A DNA stretch of 64,000 nt from Robbsia betulipollinis (GTDB lineage: Bacteria > Pseudomonadota > Gammaproteobacteria > Burkholderiales > Burkholderiaceae): NCBI RefSeq assembly GCF_026624755.1, contig NZ_JAPMXC010000002.1, positions 62,001 to 126,000 on the forward strand, read 5' to 3'. This document shows, piece after piece, positions 14,244 through 22,273 of the stretch; position 1 is the first letter of the stretch, and each line of letters starts with the position of its first letter. The translations under genes were made by a program, and so were the position numbers. The notes under the pieces were generated by a model. The model had not been told where the DNA came from. It saw only the letters and a list, made by a program, of their open reading frames with translations, and did no database searches.

Positions 14244-15041
14244 CGGCAGGGACACCGTCGCCTGCAACGCGGCGTCGACCAGCTGCGCCAGCACCGGCTG
14301 TACCCGGTTCGCCAGCGCCGGCAGGTAATCGAACGGGGCGGTCTCGGACATGTACGTCGACTGGCACATCTCGAGCTGCGCCGCGTGGACCCCCTTGTCG
14401 GGCGCACCGTAGCGGCGGGTGATGTAGCCCCCCTTGAAGCGGCCGTTCATGACCGAGGTGAAGGCCGGGGCGGCAGCCCTGACCGCATTCAGCGCCGCCT
14501 CGATCTGCGGCGCGGCGCTCGCGCCATCCGCGGTGCCGAAGTTCAGGTCCGGCAATTTGCCCTCGAACAGGCGCGGCAGCACGCTGGCGATCGAATGCGC
14601 CTCCCACAGCAATACATGCGGGTGACGTTCGCGCAGCCGTGCCAGTTCCTCGACGAGACAGGCGTGATACGGATGCCAGTACGCCTGGACGCGGCGGTGC
14701 TTCTCGCTGTCGTGCGGCGTCATGCCGTCGCGGTAGACCGGCTCGCCGCGGAAGGTTTCGGTCGGACAGAGGCCGGTGGTGATCCTGCCGGGGTAGAGGC
14801 TGGCGTCGTCTTCCGGGCGGTTCAGATCGATCACGTAGCGCGAGTAACGCGCGGTGAGCACGGTCGCGCCCAACTCCCGGGCGAAGGCATAGAGGGTGTC
14901 GAGATGCCAGTCGGTGTCGGCGACGCCCAGCGCCTCGGGCGTGTAGCACTCACGTAATTCGTCGGGGATATGGGTGCCGACGTGCGGGATCGAGAGCAGG
15001 AACGGCGCGTCGCCGCGGTGCAGGTCGTAGTGGCTGGACAT
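14232..15041 (-). CDS. hutG: N-formylglutamate amidohydrolase (HutG-like)
   Basis: This 269-residue member of the N-formylglutamate amidohydrolase family would hydrolyse N-formylglutamate to glutamate and formate, the last step of one histidine-degradation route. Visible family motifs are LLSIPHVGTHIPDEL, DTDWHLDTLY, RYVIDLNRPEDD, the Glu/His cluster LLWEAHSI and NGRFKGGYITR. The ATG at 15041 gives the usual start SSHYDLHRGDAP and the typical length of about 267 residues; ATGs at 15053 and further upstream have no better ribosome site. No hutU, hutH or hutI genes are adjacent, so the histidine role rests on the family alone. It is convergent with the UvrA gene. Confidence 0.87.
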   Translation of the reverse strand: MSSHYDLHRGDAPFLLSIPHVGTHIPDELRECYTPEALGVADTDWHLDTLYAFARELGATVLTARYSRYVIDLNRPEDDASLYPGRITTGLCPTETFRGEPVYRDGMTPHDSEKHRRVQAYWHPYHACLVEELARLRERHPHVLLWEAHSIASVLPRLFEGKLPDLNFGTADGASAAPQIEAALNAVRAAAPAFTSVMNGRFKGGYITRRYGAPDKGVHAAQLEMCQSTYMSETAPFDYLPALANRVQPVLAQLVDAALQATVSLPAEA

Positions 15042-15049
15042 GGGCATCG

Positions 15050-15089
15050 GCATGAGACAAGGTGATGAGACGAGGTGATGAAACAAGGT
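15050..15089. repeat. three imperfect 13 bp direct repeats upstream of hutG
   Basis: The units CATGAGACAAGGT, GATGAGACGAGGT and GATGAAACAAGGT follow one another just upstream of the hutG start. They could be regulatory or simple slippage products. Confidence 0.7.
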
Positions 15090-15158
15090 GTGGAGTGTGC
15101 AGCAGAGAGTGGCATGGCAAGGCATCGATGGGTCGCAGGCGCTCCATCGACGACGACT

Positions 15159-16139
15159 TCATTTGAACCCGGTCACCGCGTGCGGTACGTACGGCGCCTC
15201 GAGCGCGGTGATTTCCTCGGACGTCAACCGCAGCGACAATGCGGCGATCGCATCGTCCAGATGATTCGCTTTCGTCGCGCCGACGATCGGTGCGGTGATT
15301 GCCGATTTCTGCAGCACCCAGGCGAGCGCGACCTGCGCGCGGGGCACGCCGCGGGCAGCGGCGATCTCGGCAACGCGCTCCACCACCCGGCGGTCCGCAT
15401 CCTCGGTATTCGCGTAGAGCGTGTTGCCGAACGTATCGGTCTCGGAGCGGGCGCTTTTCGTATCCCAGTCCCGAGTCAGACGTCCACGCGCCATGGGGCT
15501 CCAGGGAATCACGCCGATGCCCTCGCTTTCGCACAGCGGCAGCATCTCGCGTTCCTCCTCGCGATACAGCAGGTTCACGTAGTTCTGCATCGTCGCGAAA
15601 CGCGTCCAGTTGTGTGTCTCGGCGACGTGCAGCGCTTTCGAGAACTGCCACGCGTACATCGACGAGGCGCCGATATGGCGCGCCTTGCCGGCCTTCACGA
15701 CGTCGTGCAGCGCCTCCATCGTTTCCTCGATCGGCGTCGCGGGGTCCCAGCGGTGGATCTGGTACAGGTCGATGTAATCCGTGCCCAGGCGCCGCAGGCT
15801 CGCGTCGATCTCGGCCATGATCGCCTTGCGCGACAGTCCCGCGCCGTTCGGTCCCGGGTGCATGCGGCCATGCACCTTCGTCGCCAGCACGATCTCATCG
15901 CGCCGCGCGAAGTCCTTCAGCGCCCGGCCGACGATCTCCTCGCTGGTACCGTCGGAATAGACGTTCGCCGTATCGAAGAAATTGATGCCGGCTTCGAGCG
16001 CCTGCTTGATGAAGGGCCGGGACTGCTCCTCGGGCAGCGACCACGGGTGCGGGCCGCGTTCCGGTACGCCGTAGCTCATGCAGCCGAGGCAGAGACGGGA
16101 GACATCGAGGCCGGTACGGCCGAGTTTCACGTAATCCAT
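15159..16139 (-). CDS. aldo/keto reductase (YajO-like)
   Basis: This 326-residue NADPH-dependent AKR has an (alpha/beta)8 barrel. The start MDYVKLGRTGLDVSRLCLG is typical. The catalytic Asp-Tyr pair lies in INFFDTANVYSDG, and the Lys and His of the tetrad follow in LATKVHG and LYQIHRWD. The C-terminus holds the cofactor segment ITAPIVGATKANHLDDA. It resembles E. coli YajO-type enzymes; the substrate is unknown. A homopolymeric G tract lies in its upstream region. It is divergent from the aldehyde dehydrogenase gene. Confidence 0.92.
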   Translation of the reverse strand: MDYVKLGRTGLDVSRLCLGCMSYGVPERGPHPWSLPEEQSRPFIKQALEAGINFFDTANVYSDGTSEEIVGRALKDFARRDEIVLATKVHGRMHPGPNGAGLSRKAIMAEIDASLRRLGTDYIDLYQIHRWDPATPIEETMEALHDVVKAGKARHIGASSMYAWQFSKALHVAETHNWTRFATMQNYVNLLYREEEREMLPLCESEGIGVIPWSPMARGRLTRDWDTKSARSETDTFGNTLYANTEDADRRVVERVAEIAAARGVPRAQVALAWVLQKSAITAPIVGATKANHLDDAIAALSLRLTSEEITALEAPYVPHAVTGFK

Positions 16140-16502
16140 GGAAAGATCCTTGAGCGGAAAAAGGAAAAGCGGGGAAAAGCGACGCGAGGCGGAAAAAAGC
16201 GCATGTCGGATGGGCGCGCACGCCGCGCAGGGGGGGGGGGCGTGCCGTGCGTGCGGCGCCTGCTGCGCACCGTGCCGAAGTAAGGATCATCTTACGCCGA
16301 CACAACGGGGCGCGCCGGCGCCGGTCGTGGTCACGCTTGCCATGCACCTTGAGTACACGGTAGTTTTGCAGAACGACCGATCTTGCGCGAGACAGGCGGC
16401 GTGCTCTCGTCTGCGCCGCAGGGCATGTTCGCGTGGTCCGGCTTGGCCCGGGTGGGCCCCATCCGGCCCCTTTTCCCTTTCCCCTTCAATGAGGACACTC
16501 CC
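16140..16502. other. divergent aldo/keto reductase / aldehyde dehydrogenase intergenic region
   Basis: This 363 bp region should hold promoters for both flanking genes. Its one striking feature is an 11-base G run at 16230-16240. No RNA gene or small coding sequence was convincing. Confidence 0.55.
16230..16240. repeat. poly-G tract (11 G)
   Basis: Eleven consecutive G residues lie about 90 bp upstream of the aldo/keto reductase ATG (poly-C on that gene's strand). Tracts of this length are prone to slipped-strand mispairing. Confidence 0.95.
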
Positions 16503-18014
16503 ATGGAAACCGCTCACCCGATTCTCGCCGCGCTCGGCATCGACCTGACCCTCTGGCAGGGCGACGCCCTGACCGCCCGTTCGCCCTGCGACGGCGCGGT
16601 GCTCGCGCGGCTCGCCGCGGCGACGCCGGAGGAGGCACGCCACCGGATCGATCTCGCGCATGCGGCCTTTCTGGGCTGGCGGACCATTCCGGCGCCGCGT
16701 CGCGGCGAACTGGTGCGCCTGTTCGGGAACGTGCTGCGCGAACACAAGGCGGCGCTGGGCGCCCTCGTCACGCTCGAGGCCGGGAAGATCCATTCCGAAG
16801 GCCTGGGCGAAGTGCAGGAGATGATCGACATCTGCGACTTCGCGGTCGGGCTGTCGCGCCAGTTGTATGGCCTGACGATCGCGTCCGAGCGACCCGGACA
16901 CCGGATGATGGAAACATGGCACCCCCTGGGCGTCTGCGGGGTGATCTCGGCCTTCAACTTCCCGGTGGCGGTGTGGGCGTGGAACGCAGCGCTGGCGCTG
17001 GTCTGTGGCGATACCGTCGTCTGGAAACCCTCGGAGAAAACGCCGCTGACCGCGATCGCCTGCCATGTGCTGTTCCGGAAAGCCTGCGCGGCGTTCGATG
17101 CGACGCAGCCCGACCCGCTGCCGCCGGGCCTGCATCAGTTGCTGCTGGGCGGCCGCGATGTCGGCGTGGTGCTGAGCGAATCGCCCCGGGTGCCGGTGCT
17201 CAGCGCCACGGGCAGCGTGTCGATGGGGGTCGACGTGGCCGCGCGGCTCGCCCGCCGCCTGGGCCGCGGCATTCTCGAACTCGGCGGGAACAACGGCATG
17301 GTGGTGGCGCCCAGCGCCGACCTGGATCTGGTGGTGCGCGCGGTGACATTCGCCGCGGTCGGGACAGCCGGGCAGCGCTGCACGACGCTGCGCCGCCTGA
17401 TCATCCACCGCAGCATCGCCGAGAGCCTGATGCCGCGGCTGGAGCGCGCGTTCGATTCGGTGCGCGTGGGCAATCCCTTCGCGCCCGACACGCTGGTCGG
17501 GCCGTTGATCGACGAGGCGGCGTTCGTCGCGATGCAGGGCGCGTTGGCGCAGGCGCGGGCGGAAGGCGGCGTGGTCAGTGGCGGCGAACGCGTGGCGATC
17601 GGCGCGGCGGGATACTACGTCCGTCCGGCCCTCGTGCGCATGCCCGCGCAGTCGGCGGTGGTCGCGAAGGAGACCTTCGCACCGATCCTTTACGTCATGA
17701 CCTATGACGACTTCGACGCGGCCGTGGCCCTGCACAACGCGGTGCCGCAGGGCCTGTCCTCGGCGATTTTCACCAACGACCTGCGCGAGGCGGAGTACTT
17801 CATGTCGGCCGCCGGCAGTGATTGCGGGATCGTCAACGTGAACATCGGCACCAGCGGCGCGGAGATCGGTGGGGCGTTCGGAGGCGAGAAGGAAACGGGC
17901 GGCGGACGCGAGTCGGGTTCGGACGCGTGGCGGGCCTATATGCGGCGCGCGACCAACACGATCAACTTCGGCCGCGATCTGCCGCTGGCGCAGGGCGTGC
18001 GCTTCGACATATAG
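16503..18014 (+). CDS. amaB: aldehyde dehydrogenase, ALDH7 / piperideine-6-carboxylate dehydrogenase type
   Basis: This 503-residue NAD(P)+-dependent aldehyde dehydrogenase resembles ALDH7A1/AmaB, which oxidises alpha-aminoadipate semialdehyde (or its cyclic form) in lysine catabolism. Supporting motifs are LELGGNNGMVV with the catalytic Glu, TAGQRCTTLRRL with nucleophile Cys293, the Rossmann segment ISAFNFPVAVW, and the ALDH7-specific C-terminal stretch FGGEKETGGGRESGSDAW. The start at 16503 (METAHPILAALGID) follows an AGGACA site. No other lysine pathway gene is adjacent, so the substrate is inferred from subfamily motifs only. Confidence 0.85.
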   Translation: METAHPILAALGIDLTLWQGDALTARSPCDGAVLARLAAATPEEARHRIDLAHAAFLGWRTIPAPRRGELVRLFGNVLREHKAALGALVTLEAGKIHSEGLGEVQEMIDICDFAVGLSRQLYGLTIASERPGHRMMETWHPLGVCGVISAFNFPVAVWAWNAALALVCGDTVVWKPSEKTPLTAIACHVLFRKACAAFDATQPDPLPPGLHQLLLGGRDVGVVLSESPRVPVLSATGSVSMGVDVAARLARRLGRGILELGGNNGMVVAPSADLDLVVRAVTFAAVGTAGQRCTTLRRLIIHRSIAESLMPRLERAFDSVRVGNPFAPDTLVGPLIDEAAFVAMQGALAQARAEGGVVSGGERVAIGAAGYYVRPALVRMPAQSAVVAKETFAPILYVMTYDDFDAAVALHNAVPQGLSSAIFTNDLREAEYFMSAAGSDCGIVNVNIGTSGAEIGGAFGGEKETGGGRESGSDAWRAYMRRATNTINFGRDLPLAQGVRFDI

Positions 18015-18140
18015 GAAGCCGACGACAGGGTGCCGGAGCGAACAGGCGCCGCGGTGACGGGACGCTGAGGATTCCCTGCGAACCACGCCGCAACGTTTCC
18101 CGCACGACGCGGTGCCATGCGGGAAACACAGGCGGACATA

Positions 18141-18443
18141 TTACTGCCCGTTGGCCTTCTTCTCGGCTTTCTGCAGATCGTTCGGATAGTCTGGGTCGTT
18201 CGCGCTCGGGTTGTAGCCCGCTTTCTCCAGCTTGCGCAGTTCCGCGTTCTTGCGGGCACGGCGTGCCTTGCCGTCGGCCTTGCGCTGTGCGTGCGTTTCC
18301 GCTTTCGTCGATCCCGAGTCCATCGACGCGGCCGAACTCGTGTCGGCGGTCGGCGTCTGGCTGAAGGCCGGGCTGGCGATGCCGCAGCCGAGCGCGGCGG
18401 CGAACAGCAGCGAGGCAACGGTACGTTTTTTCGAATTGAACAT
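18141..18443 (-). CDS. DUF4148 domain secreted protein
   Basis: This 100-residue protein has a clear signal peptide (MFNSKKRTVASLLFAAALG, cleavage near AFSQ). The mature part is Ser/Thr-rich, then strongly basic (AQRKADGKARRARKNAELRKLEKAGYNP). The ending AGYNPSANDPDYPNDLQKAE is the conserved core of DUF4148, a small periplasmic family common in Burkholderia. Its function is unknown. It is a monocistronic unit. Confidence 0.85.
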   Translation of the reverse strand: MFNSKKRTVASLLFAAALGCGIASPAFSQTPTADTSSAASMDSGSTKAETHAQRKADGKARRARKNAELRKLEKAGYNPSANDPDYPNDLQKAEKKANGQ

Positions 18444-18603
18444 GTTTTTATCCCGATGGGTTGAGCTGGCTCACCAACACCAAGCACAAGTCATGCCTCG
18501 CATGTCCGCCGCTCGCGCGCGCCGCGCGCAGGACGCCGCAAGGCGCGGTATGCTGAGACGGAGCAGGGGACGTCCCGCATAACGACAAGGGAGAATGACG
18601 ACG

Positions 18604-18906
18604 ATGAGCGACGAAATTCGCGTAGTAGCGGTCCTGCAAGGCAAACCCGGTACCGGCAAGGCGCTGGGGGAAGCGTTGCAGCGTTGTGTGGCATCCAGCC
18701 GACTGGAGGCAGGATGTCATTTCTACACCGCGCACCAGGACCTGGCGGATGCCGACCGGATCGTGGTGATCGAACGCTGGGCAAGCCAGCAGGCACTCGA
18801 AGCGCACAAGCAGACGCCGCATTACCGTGCGCTGGGCGGTGAAATCGGCGATCTGGTGACGGGTGCGCCGCAGGTCTCGGTATTGCGGTCGCTTGGCGAG
18901 GCGTGA
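18604..18906 (+). CDS. antibiotic biosynthesis monooxygenase-type (ABM) domain protein
   Basis: This protein of about 100 residues has a dimeric alpha/beta-barrel ABM fold: VVAVLQGKPGTGKALGEALQRCV, an Asp-Leu-Ala loop, then VIERWASQQALEAHKQTPHYR. Such proteins act as small monooxygenases, quinol oxidases or ligand binders; no specific activity can be read. The ATG at 18604 has AGGGAG 10 nt upstream; an in-frame ATG at 18595 lies too close to that site. It stands just before the co-directional aldo/keto reductase gene. Confidence 0.82.
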   Translation: MSDEIRVVAVLQGKPGTGKALGEALQRCVASSRLEAGCHFYTAHQDLADADRIVVIERWASQQALEAHKQTPHYRALGGEIGDLVTGAPQVSVLRSLGEA

Positions 18907-19002
18907 GCGCGGGCTTCGGCGCGGACCTGATTCCGCCGCCAGTGCAGTCGGAAAACCAGGCCGGGGGCGGGCAGTTGCCGCGCCCGGCGGATCGGAGAAA
19001 GG

Positions 19003-19839
19003 ATGAAGACGATTGAATTCGCCGACGGTACGGTCGTGCCGGCGCTTGGACAGGGCAGTTGGCATCTGGGCCAGGAGCGGCGCCCGGCCGCGCAGGAGGT
19101 GGCTGCGCTGCGCCTGGGATATGAACTGGGTCTGCGTCTCGTCGACACCGCGGAGATGTATGGCGAGGGGCGTGCCGAAGAACTGATCGCGAAAACCCTG
19201 CCCGGCGAGCGCGACACCCTGTACCTGGTGTCCAAGGTCTATCCGCAGAACGCCCGCCGCGCGGCGCTGCGCAAGGCCTGCGACGCCAGCCTGCGGCGTC
19301 TGGGCGTGCCGCGGCTCGATCTGTATCTGCTGCACTGGCGGGGCGGCGCGGATCTCGCCGAGACGGTCGCGACGTTCGAGGAACTCAAGACGGCGGGCAA
19401 GATCGGCGCGTGGGGCGTCTCGAATTTCGACGTCACCGACATGGAGGACCTGCTGCGCGTGCCGCAGGGCGAACGTTGCGCGACGAACCAGGTGCTGTAC
19501 AACGTCGCGAGCCGCGGTATCGAGTTCGACTTGCTGCCGTGGTGCGCGGCGCGGCGCATGCCGGTCATGGCCTACTCTCCGCTGGGCAGTGGCGCCGGCC
19601 TGCTGCGGCATCCGGCCTTGCGGGAAATCGCCGAGCGGCACCATACGACGACGGCGGCGCTCGCGCTCGCCTGGGCGATCCGCGCGGGCGGCGTGATCGC
19701 CATTCCCGAGGCCGGCGATCAGGCGCATGTGCGCACGAATGCGCAAGCCTTGTCGCTGACGCTCGACGCGCGGGATCTCGCGGATCTCGACGCCGCGTTT
19801 CCGCCACCGCGCCGCAAGGTTCCGCTCGACATTCTGTGA
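19003..19839 (+). CDS. aldo/keto reductase
   Basis: This 278-residue AKR family protein is distinct from the one at 15.2 kb. Visible are LRLVDTAEMYGEG with the catalytic Asp and Tyr, LVSKVYP with Lys, LLHWRGG with His, GVSNFDV, and MAYSPLGSG. It resembles the short YeaE/DkgA-like reductases that use NADPH to reduce alpha-keto aldehydes such as methylglyoxal. The ATG follows GGAGAAAGG. It is convergent with the Rieske-ferredoxin reductase gene. Confidence 0.9.
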   Translation: MKTIEFADGTVVPALGQGSWHLGQERRPAAQEVAALRLGYELGLRLVDTAEMYGEGRAEELIAKTLPGERDTLYLVSKVYPQNARRAALRKACDASLRRLGVPRLDLYLLHWRGGADLAETVATFEELKTAGKIGAWGVSNFDVTDMEDLLRVPQGERCATNQVLYNVASRGIEFDLLPWCAARRMPVMAYSPLGSGAGLLRHPALREIAERHHTTTAALALAWAIRAGGVIAIPEAGDQAHVRTNAQALSLTLDARDLADLDAAFPPPRRKVPLDIL

Positions 19840-19857
19840 CTGGGGCGCGGCGCGCGC

Positions 19858-21432
19858 TCAGGGCGTGTCGATGACGGGCTCCGGCGGGATGGCCGCCATC
19901 CGCCGTTCGAGTTCGGCTTCCATCAGCAACCCGTCCAGATTCCGGCTGACGATCGCCATCGCGCGCGGCACGCCGCCGCTGAAATAGGTAAAGCTCGCAT
20001 CGCGTTCGGCGAGGTCCCCCGCACAGGCGATGCGGTCCCACGCCGGCGCATGGCCGGTGTAGCCGATGCCGAAGTCGTACTGGATGGTCCAGAAGAAGGG
20101 CGCCTGGCGAAAGGGCGCGCCGCGCCCCACGATGGCGCGGGCCACGGCCTGACCCTGGCGCTGCGCCACTACCCAGTGTTCGACGCGCGTGGGCGTGCCG
20201 TCGAGCGGATCCGGCCATTCGGCGGCATCCCCCGCGGCATAGATCCCGGGTGCGCTGGTGCGCAAGCCGGCATCGACGGCGATACCCCCGCCGACGGCGA
20301 GGCCGGCGTCGCGCGCCAGATCCAGCTGCGGCACCACGCCGATTCCCACCACGACCAGGTCCGCGCGCAATGACGTGCCGTTCGCGAGATGCACCGCGTC
20401 GCGGTCGACCGAGGCGACTTCGGCACCGATATGAAATACCACGCCGTGTTGTTCGTGGGTGTCGCGCAGCGCATCGCTGAGCGCCTGGCCCAATCGTTTC
20501 TCCAGCGGCAGCGCCCCCGGCGACACGACCGACACCGGCAGGCCGCGGGTGCGCAGTGCGGCCGTCACCTCCAGGCCGATGAAGCTCGCGCCGATCACCA
20601 CGACGCGCGGCGGGTGCGGCGACGCTGCGCTGGCCGCGGCGATCAGGCCGCGTGCATCGTCGAGGCTGCGCAGATAATGCACGTGCGGCAGATCGGCGCC
20701 GGGTACGTCGAGGCGGCGCGGTTGGGCGCCCGTGGCCAGCAGCAGCGCGTCGTAGGCGAAGCGCTCGCCGGTAGCGGTGACGACGTCGTTCGCCGCCCGG
20801 TCGATGGCCGTCACGACGGTCCCCGTATGCAGGTCGATCCGCTGCCGGCGAAAGTCGTCCGTATCGCGCCAGAACACGTCCTTTTCTTCCGCTTCGCCGG
20901 ACAGCAGCGCTTTCGAGCATTTCGGCCGGTCGTAGGGCAGATCGCGGTCCGCGCCGAGCATCGTGATCGTGCCGCCATAGCCTTCGGCACGCAGCATTTC
21001 GGCGGCGGCATGACCCGCGGCGCCGCTACCGACGATGACCACGCGCCGCACGCCGCCGTCCGACGGGGCGATGTTGTCCGACGCCGGCGGCAAGCGCCGG
21101 GCGCCGGCGCGTGCGATCGGACCGTCGAGCGTGACGTCCCAACTCGCGATCGGATCGAGTGCCGGCGCACCGAGCGCCGCGCCGGTCTTCAGGCAGAACC
21201 GCGCATGGTGGAAGGGACAGCGCAGTTCCTCCCCGACCACCAGCCCTTCCTCGAGGGGCAACCCATAGTGGCTGCAATTCGCGCCGACGATGCGCCAGAG
21301 GTTGCCACGCCGGATCGCCAGCGCCGGTTCGCCGTCCACATGGCCGCGCAGGATCATGCCGTCGTCGATCGCCTCGATGCCGATGCCCGCCGCGAAATTG
21401 GGGCCTTCCGGCGCTTTGCTGTGTATGGGCAT
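19858..21432 (-). CDS. Rieske domain-FAD ferredoxin reductase fusion (AIFM3-like)
   Basis: This is a 524-residue fusion. Residues 1-105 form a Rieske [2Fe-2S] domain with ligands Cys53-x-His55 and Cys72-x-x-His75 (ANCSHYG, RCPFHHA). Residues about 125-520 form a two-dinucleotide-binding flavoprotein reductase: VVIVGSGAAGHAAAEML for FAD, PRVVVIGASFIGLEVTAAL for NAD(P)H, and IYAAGDAAEWPD. The arrangement matches AIF-like/AIFM3 proteins and class-I oxygenase reductases. It may supply electrons to an oxygenase or act in redox sensing, but no oxygenase gene is adjacent. There is no signal peptide, so it is probably cytoplasmic. Confidence 0.9.
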   Translation of the reverse strand: MPIHSKAPEGPNFAAGIGIEAIDDGMILRGHVDGEPALAIRRGNLWRIVGANCSHYGLPLEEGLVVGEELRCPFHHARFCLKTGAALGAPALDPIASWDVTLDGPIARAGARRLPPASDNIAPSDGGVRRVVIVGSGAAGHAAAEMLRAEGYGGTITMLGADRDLPYDRPKCSKALLSGEAEEKDVFWRDTDDFRRQRIDLHTGTVVTAIDRAANDVVTATGERFAYDALLLATGAQPRRLDVPGADLPHVHYLRSLDDARGLIAAASAASPHPPRVVVIGASFIGLEVTAALRTRGLPVSVVSPGALPLEKRLGQALSDALRDTHEQHGVVFHIGAEVASVDRDAVHLANGTSLRADLVVVGIGVVPQLDLARDAGLAVGGGIAVDAGLRTSAPGIYAAGDAAEWPDPLDGTPTRVEHWVVAQRQGQAVARAIVGRGAPFRQAPFFWTIQYDFGIGYTGHAPAWDRIACAGDLAERDASFTYFSGGVPRAMAIVSRNLDGLLMEAELERRMAAIPPEPVIDTP

Positions 21433-21967
21433 GCAGGTTCTCGCTGGAAGGGGAAAGGTGCGCCGGAGACGGTCAGGTCATCCGCCGAAAGCACAGCCGA
21501 ATACGCGTGCGGCGCGTAGGCAGCAGCAACGCATGTGCCATCCGGCGCCGCGATTGTCGGCATGGCATCGTTTTGCGCCATCGTACGCACGCCGGCCGGC
21601 GCCACGCTATGGCACTTCGGACCCGCGCCGACGAGTACGGTCGGCATTCCCGCGACCGAGCGGAATTTTTTACAGCCAGGAAGACAAAGTTGCCGGGAAC
21701 GATCGGAACATGCTTTCGCGGCACAGGCACGCCGTCAAGGGGAGGGAGGAAGTGCGCAACCGGCACGAGGTTCTACCCATCCGCCGCACGCAGCGGAAAC
21801 CGGTCACGGGCCTGGGTTTCCGTGCGGACGTAACGATAGGCATATCTCTTGCTTTATGAGGGTGGCAGGCCTGCTGCAACGTGAAATGCGGTTTTTCGCG
21901 GGAAGCGTCGGGGCGGCCCGCAGCCATCAACCCCGGCATCCATAAGCCGATAAATCAGGAGGGTGTA
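21433..21967. other. 535 bp region without a recognised gene
   Basis: This region lies between the ferredoxin reductase start and the DUF1328 gene. Several open frames exist on both strands but none has a credible start, ribosome site or family motif. It presumably holds the promoters of both divergent genes. Confidence 0.5.
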
Positions 21968-22129
21968 ATGCTCCGTTATGCAGCCATATTCTTCGTGATC
22001 GCGATCATCGCAGCCGTTTTCGGCTTTGGTGGCATCGCCGCCGGCGCCGCCGAGATCGCAAAAATCCTGTTCTACATCTTCGTCGTGATCTTCCTGGTCA
22101 CGCTGGTGATGGGTCTGTTCAACAGGTAG
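21968..22129 (+). CDS. DUF1328 small membrane protein (YtjA-like)
   Basis: This 53-residue protein starts [20 protein letters not shown] and has two hydrophobic helices joined by [12 protein letters not shown], a layout diagnostic of DUF1328. It should sit in the inner membrane. The ATG at 21968 is preceded by CAGGAGGG. Its function is unknown; homologues are often near stress or envelope genes. A strong hairpin terminator follows. Confidence 0.9.
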   Translation: MLRYAAIFFVIAIIAAVFGFGGIAAGAAEIAKILFYIFVVIFLVTLVMGLFNR

Positions 22130-22180
22130 ACCGGGCGCGGCAGTCACGCAAGGCGGACACCGGCCACGGGCCGGTGCCGA

Positions 22181-22216
22181 AAAAAAGCCGGCATCGCTCA
22201 CGATGCCGGCTTTTTT
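22181..22216. terminator. bidirectional intrinsic terminator (DUF1328 gene / prlC)
   Basis: A perfect 16 bp stem (AAAAAAGCCGGCATCG with CGATGCCGGCTTTTTT) and a CTCA loop give a T-tract on either strand. It ends the DUF1328 transcript on plus and the prlC transcript on minus. Confidence 0.92.
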
Positions 22217-22273
22217 CATGTACAGCGTCCGGAACGTCAGTTTCCCCGGCGCAGGCGCGCCGGGTACGTCACG

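Noticed and set aside
21473-21766. Open frames in the 21.4-21.9 kb intergenic region
   Set aside because: Arg- and Pro-rich without start signals; they overlap on both strands and show no motif.
22210-22225. LexA-like sequence CTTTTTTCATGTACAG
   Set aside because: The first half-site is CTTT, it overlaps the terminator, and it is not in a promoter position.
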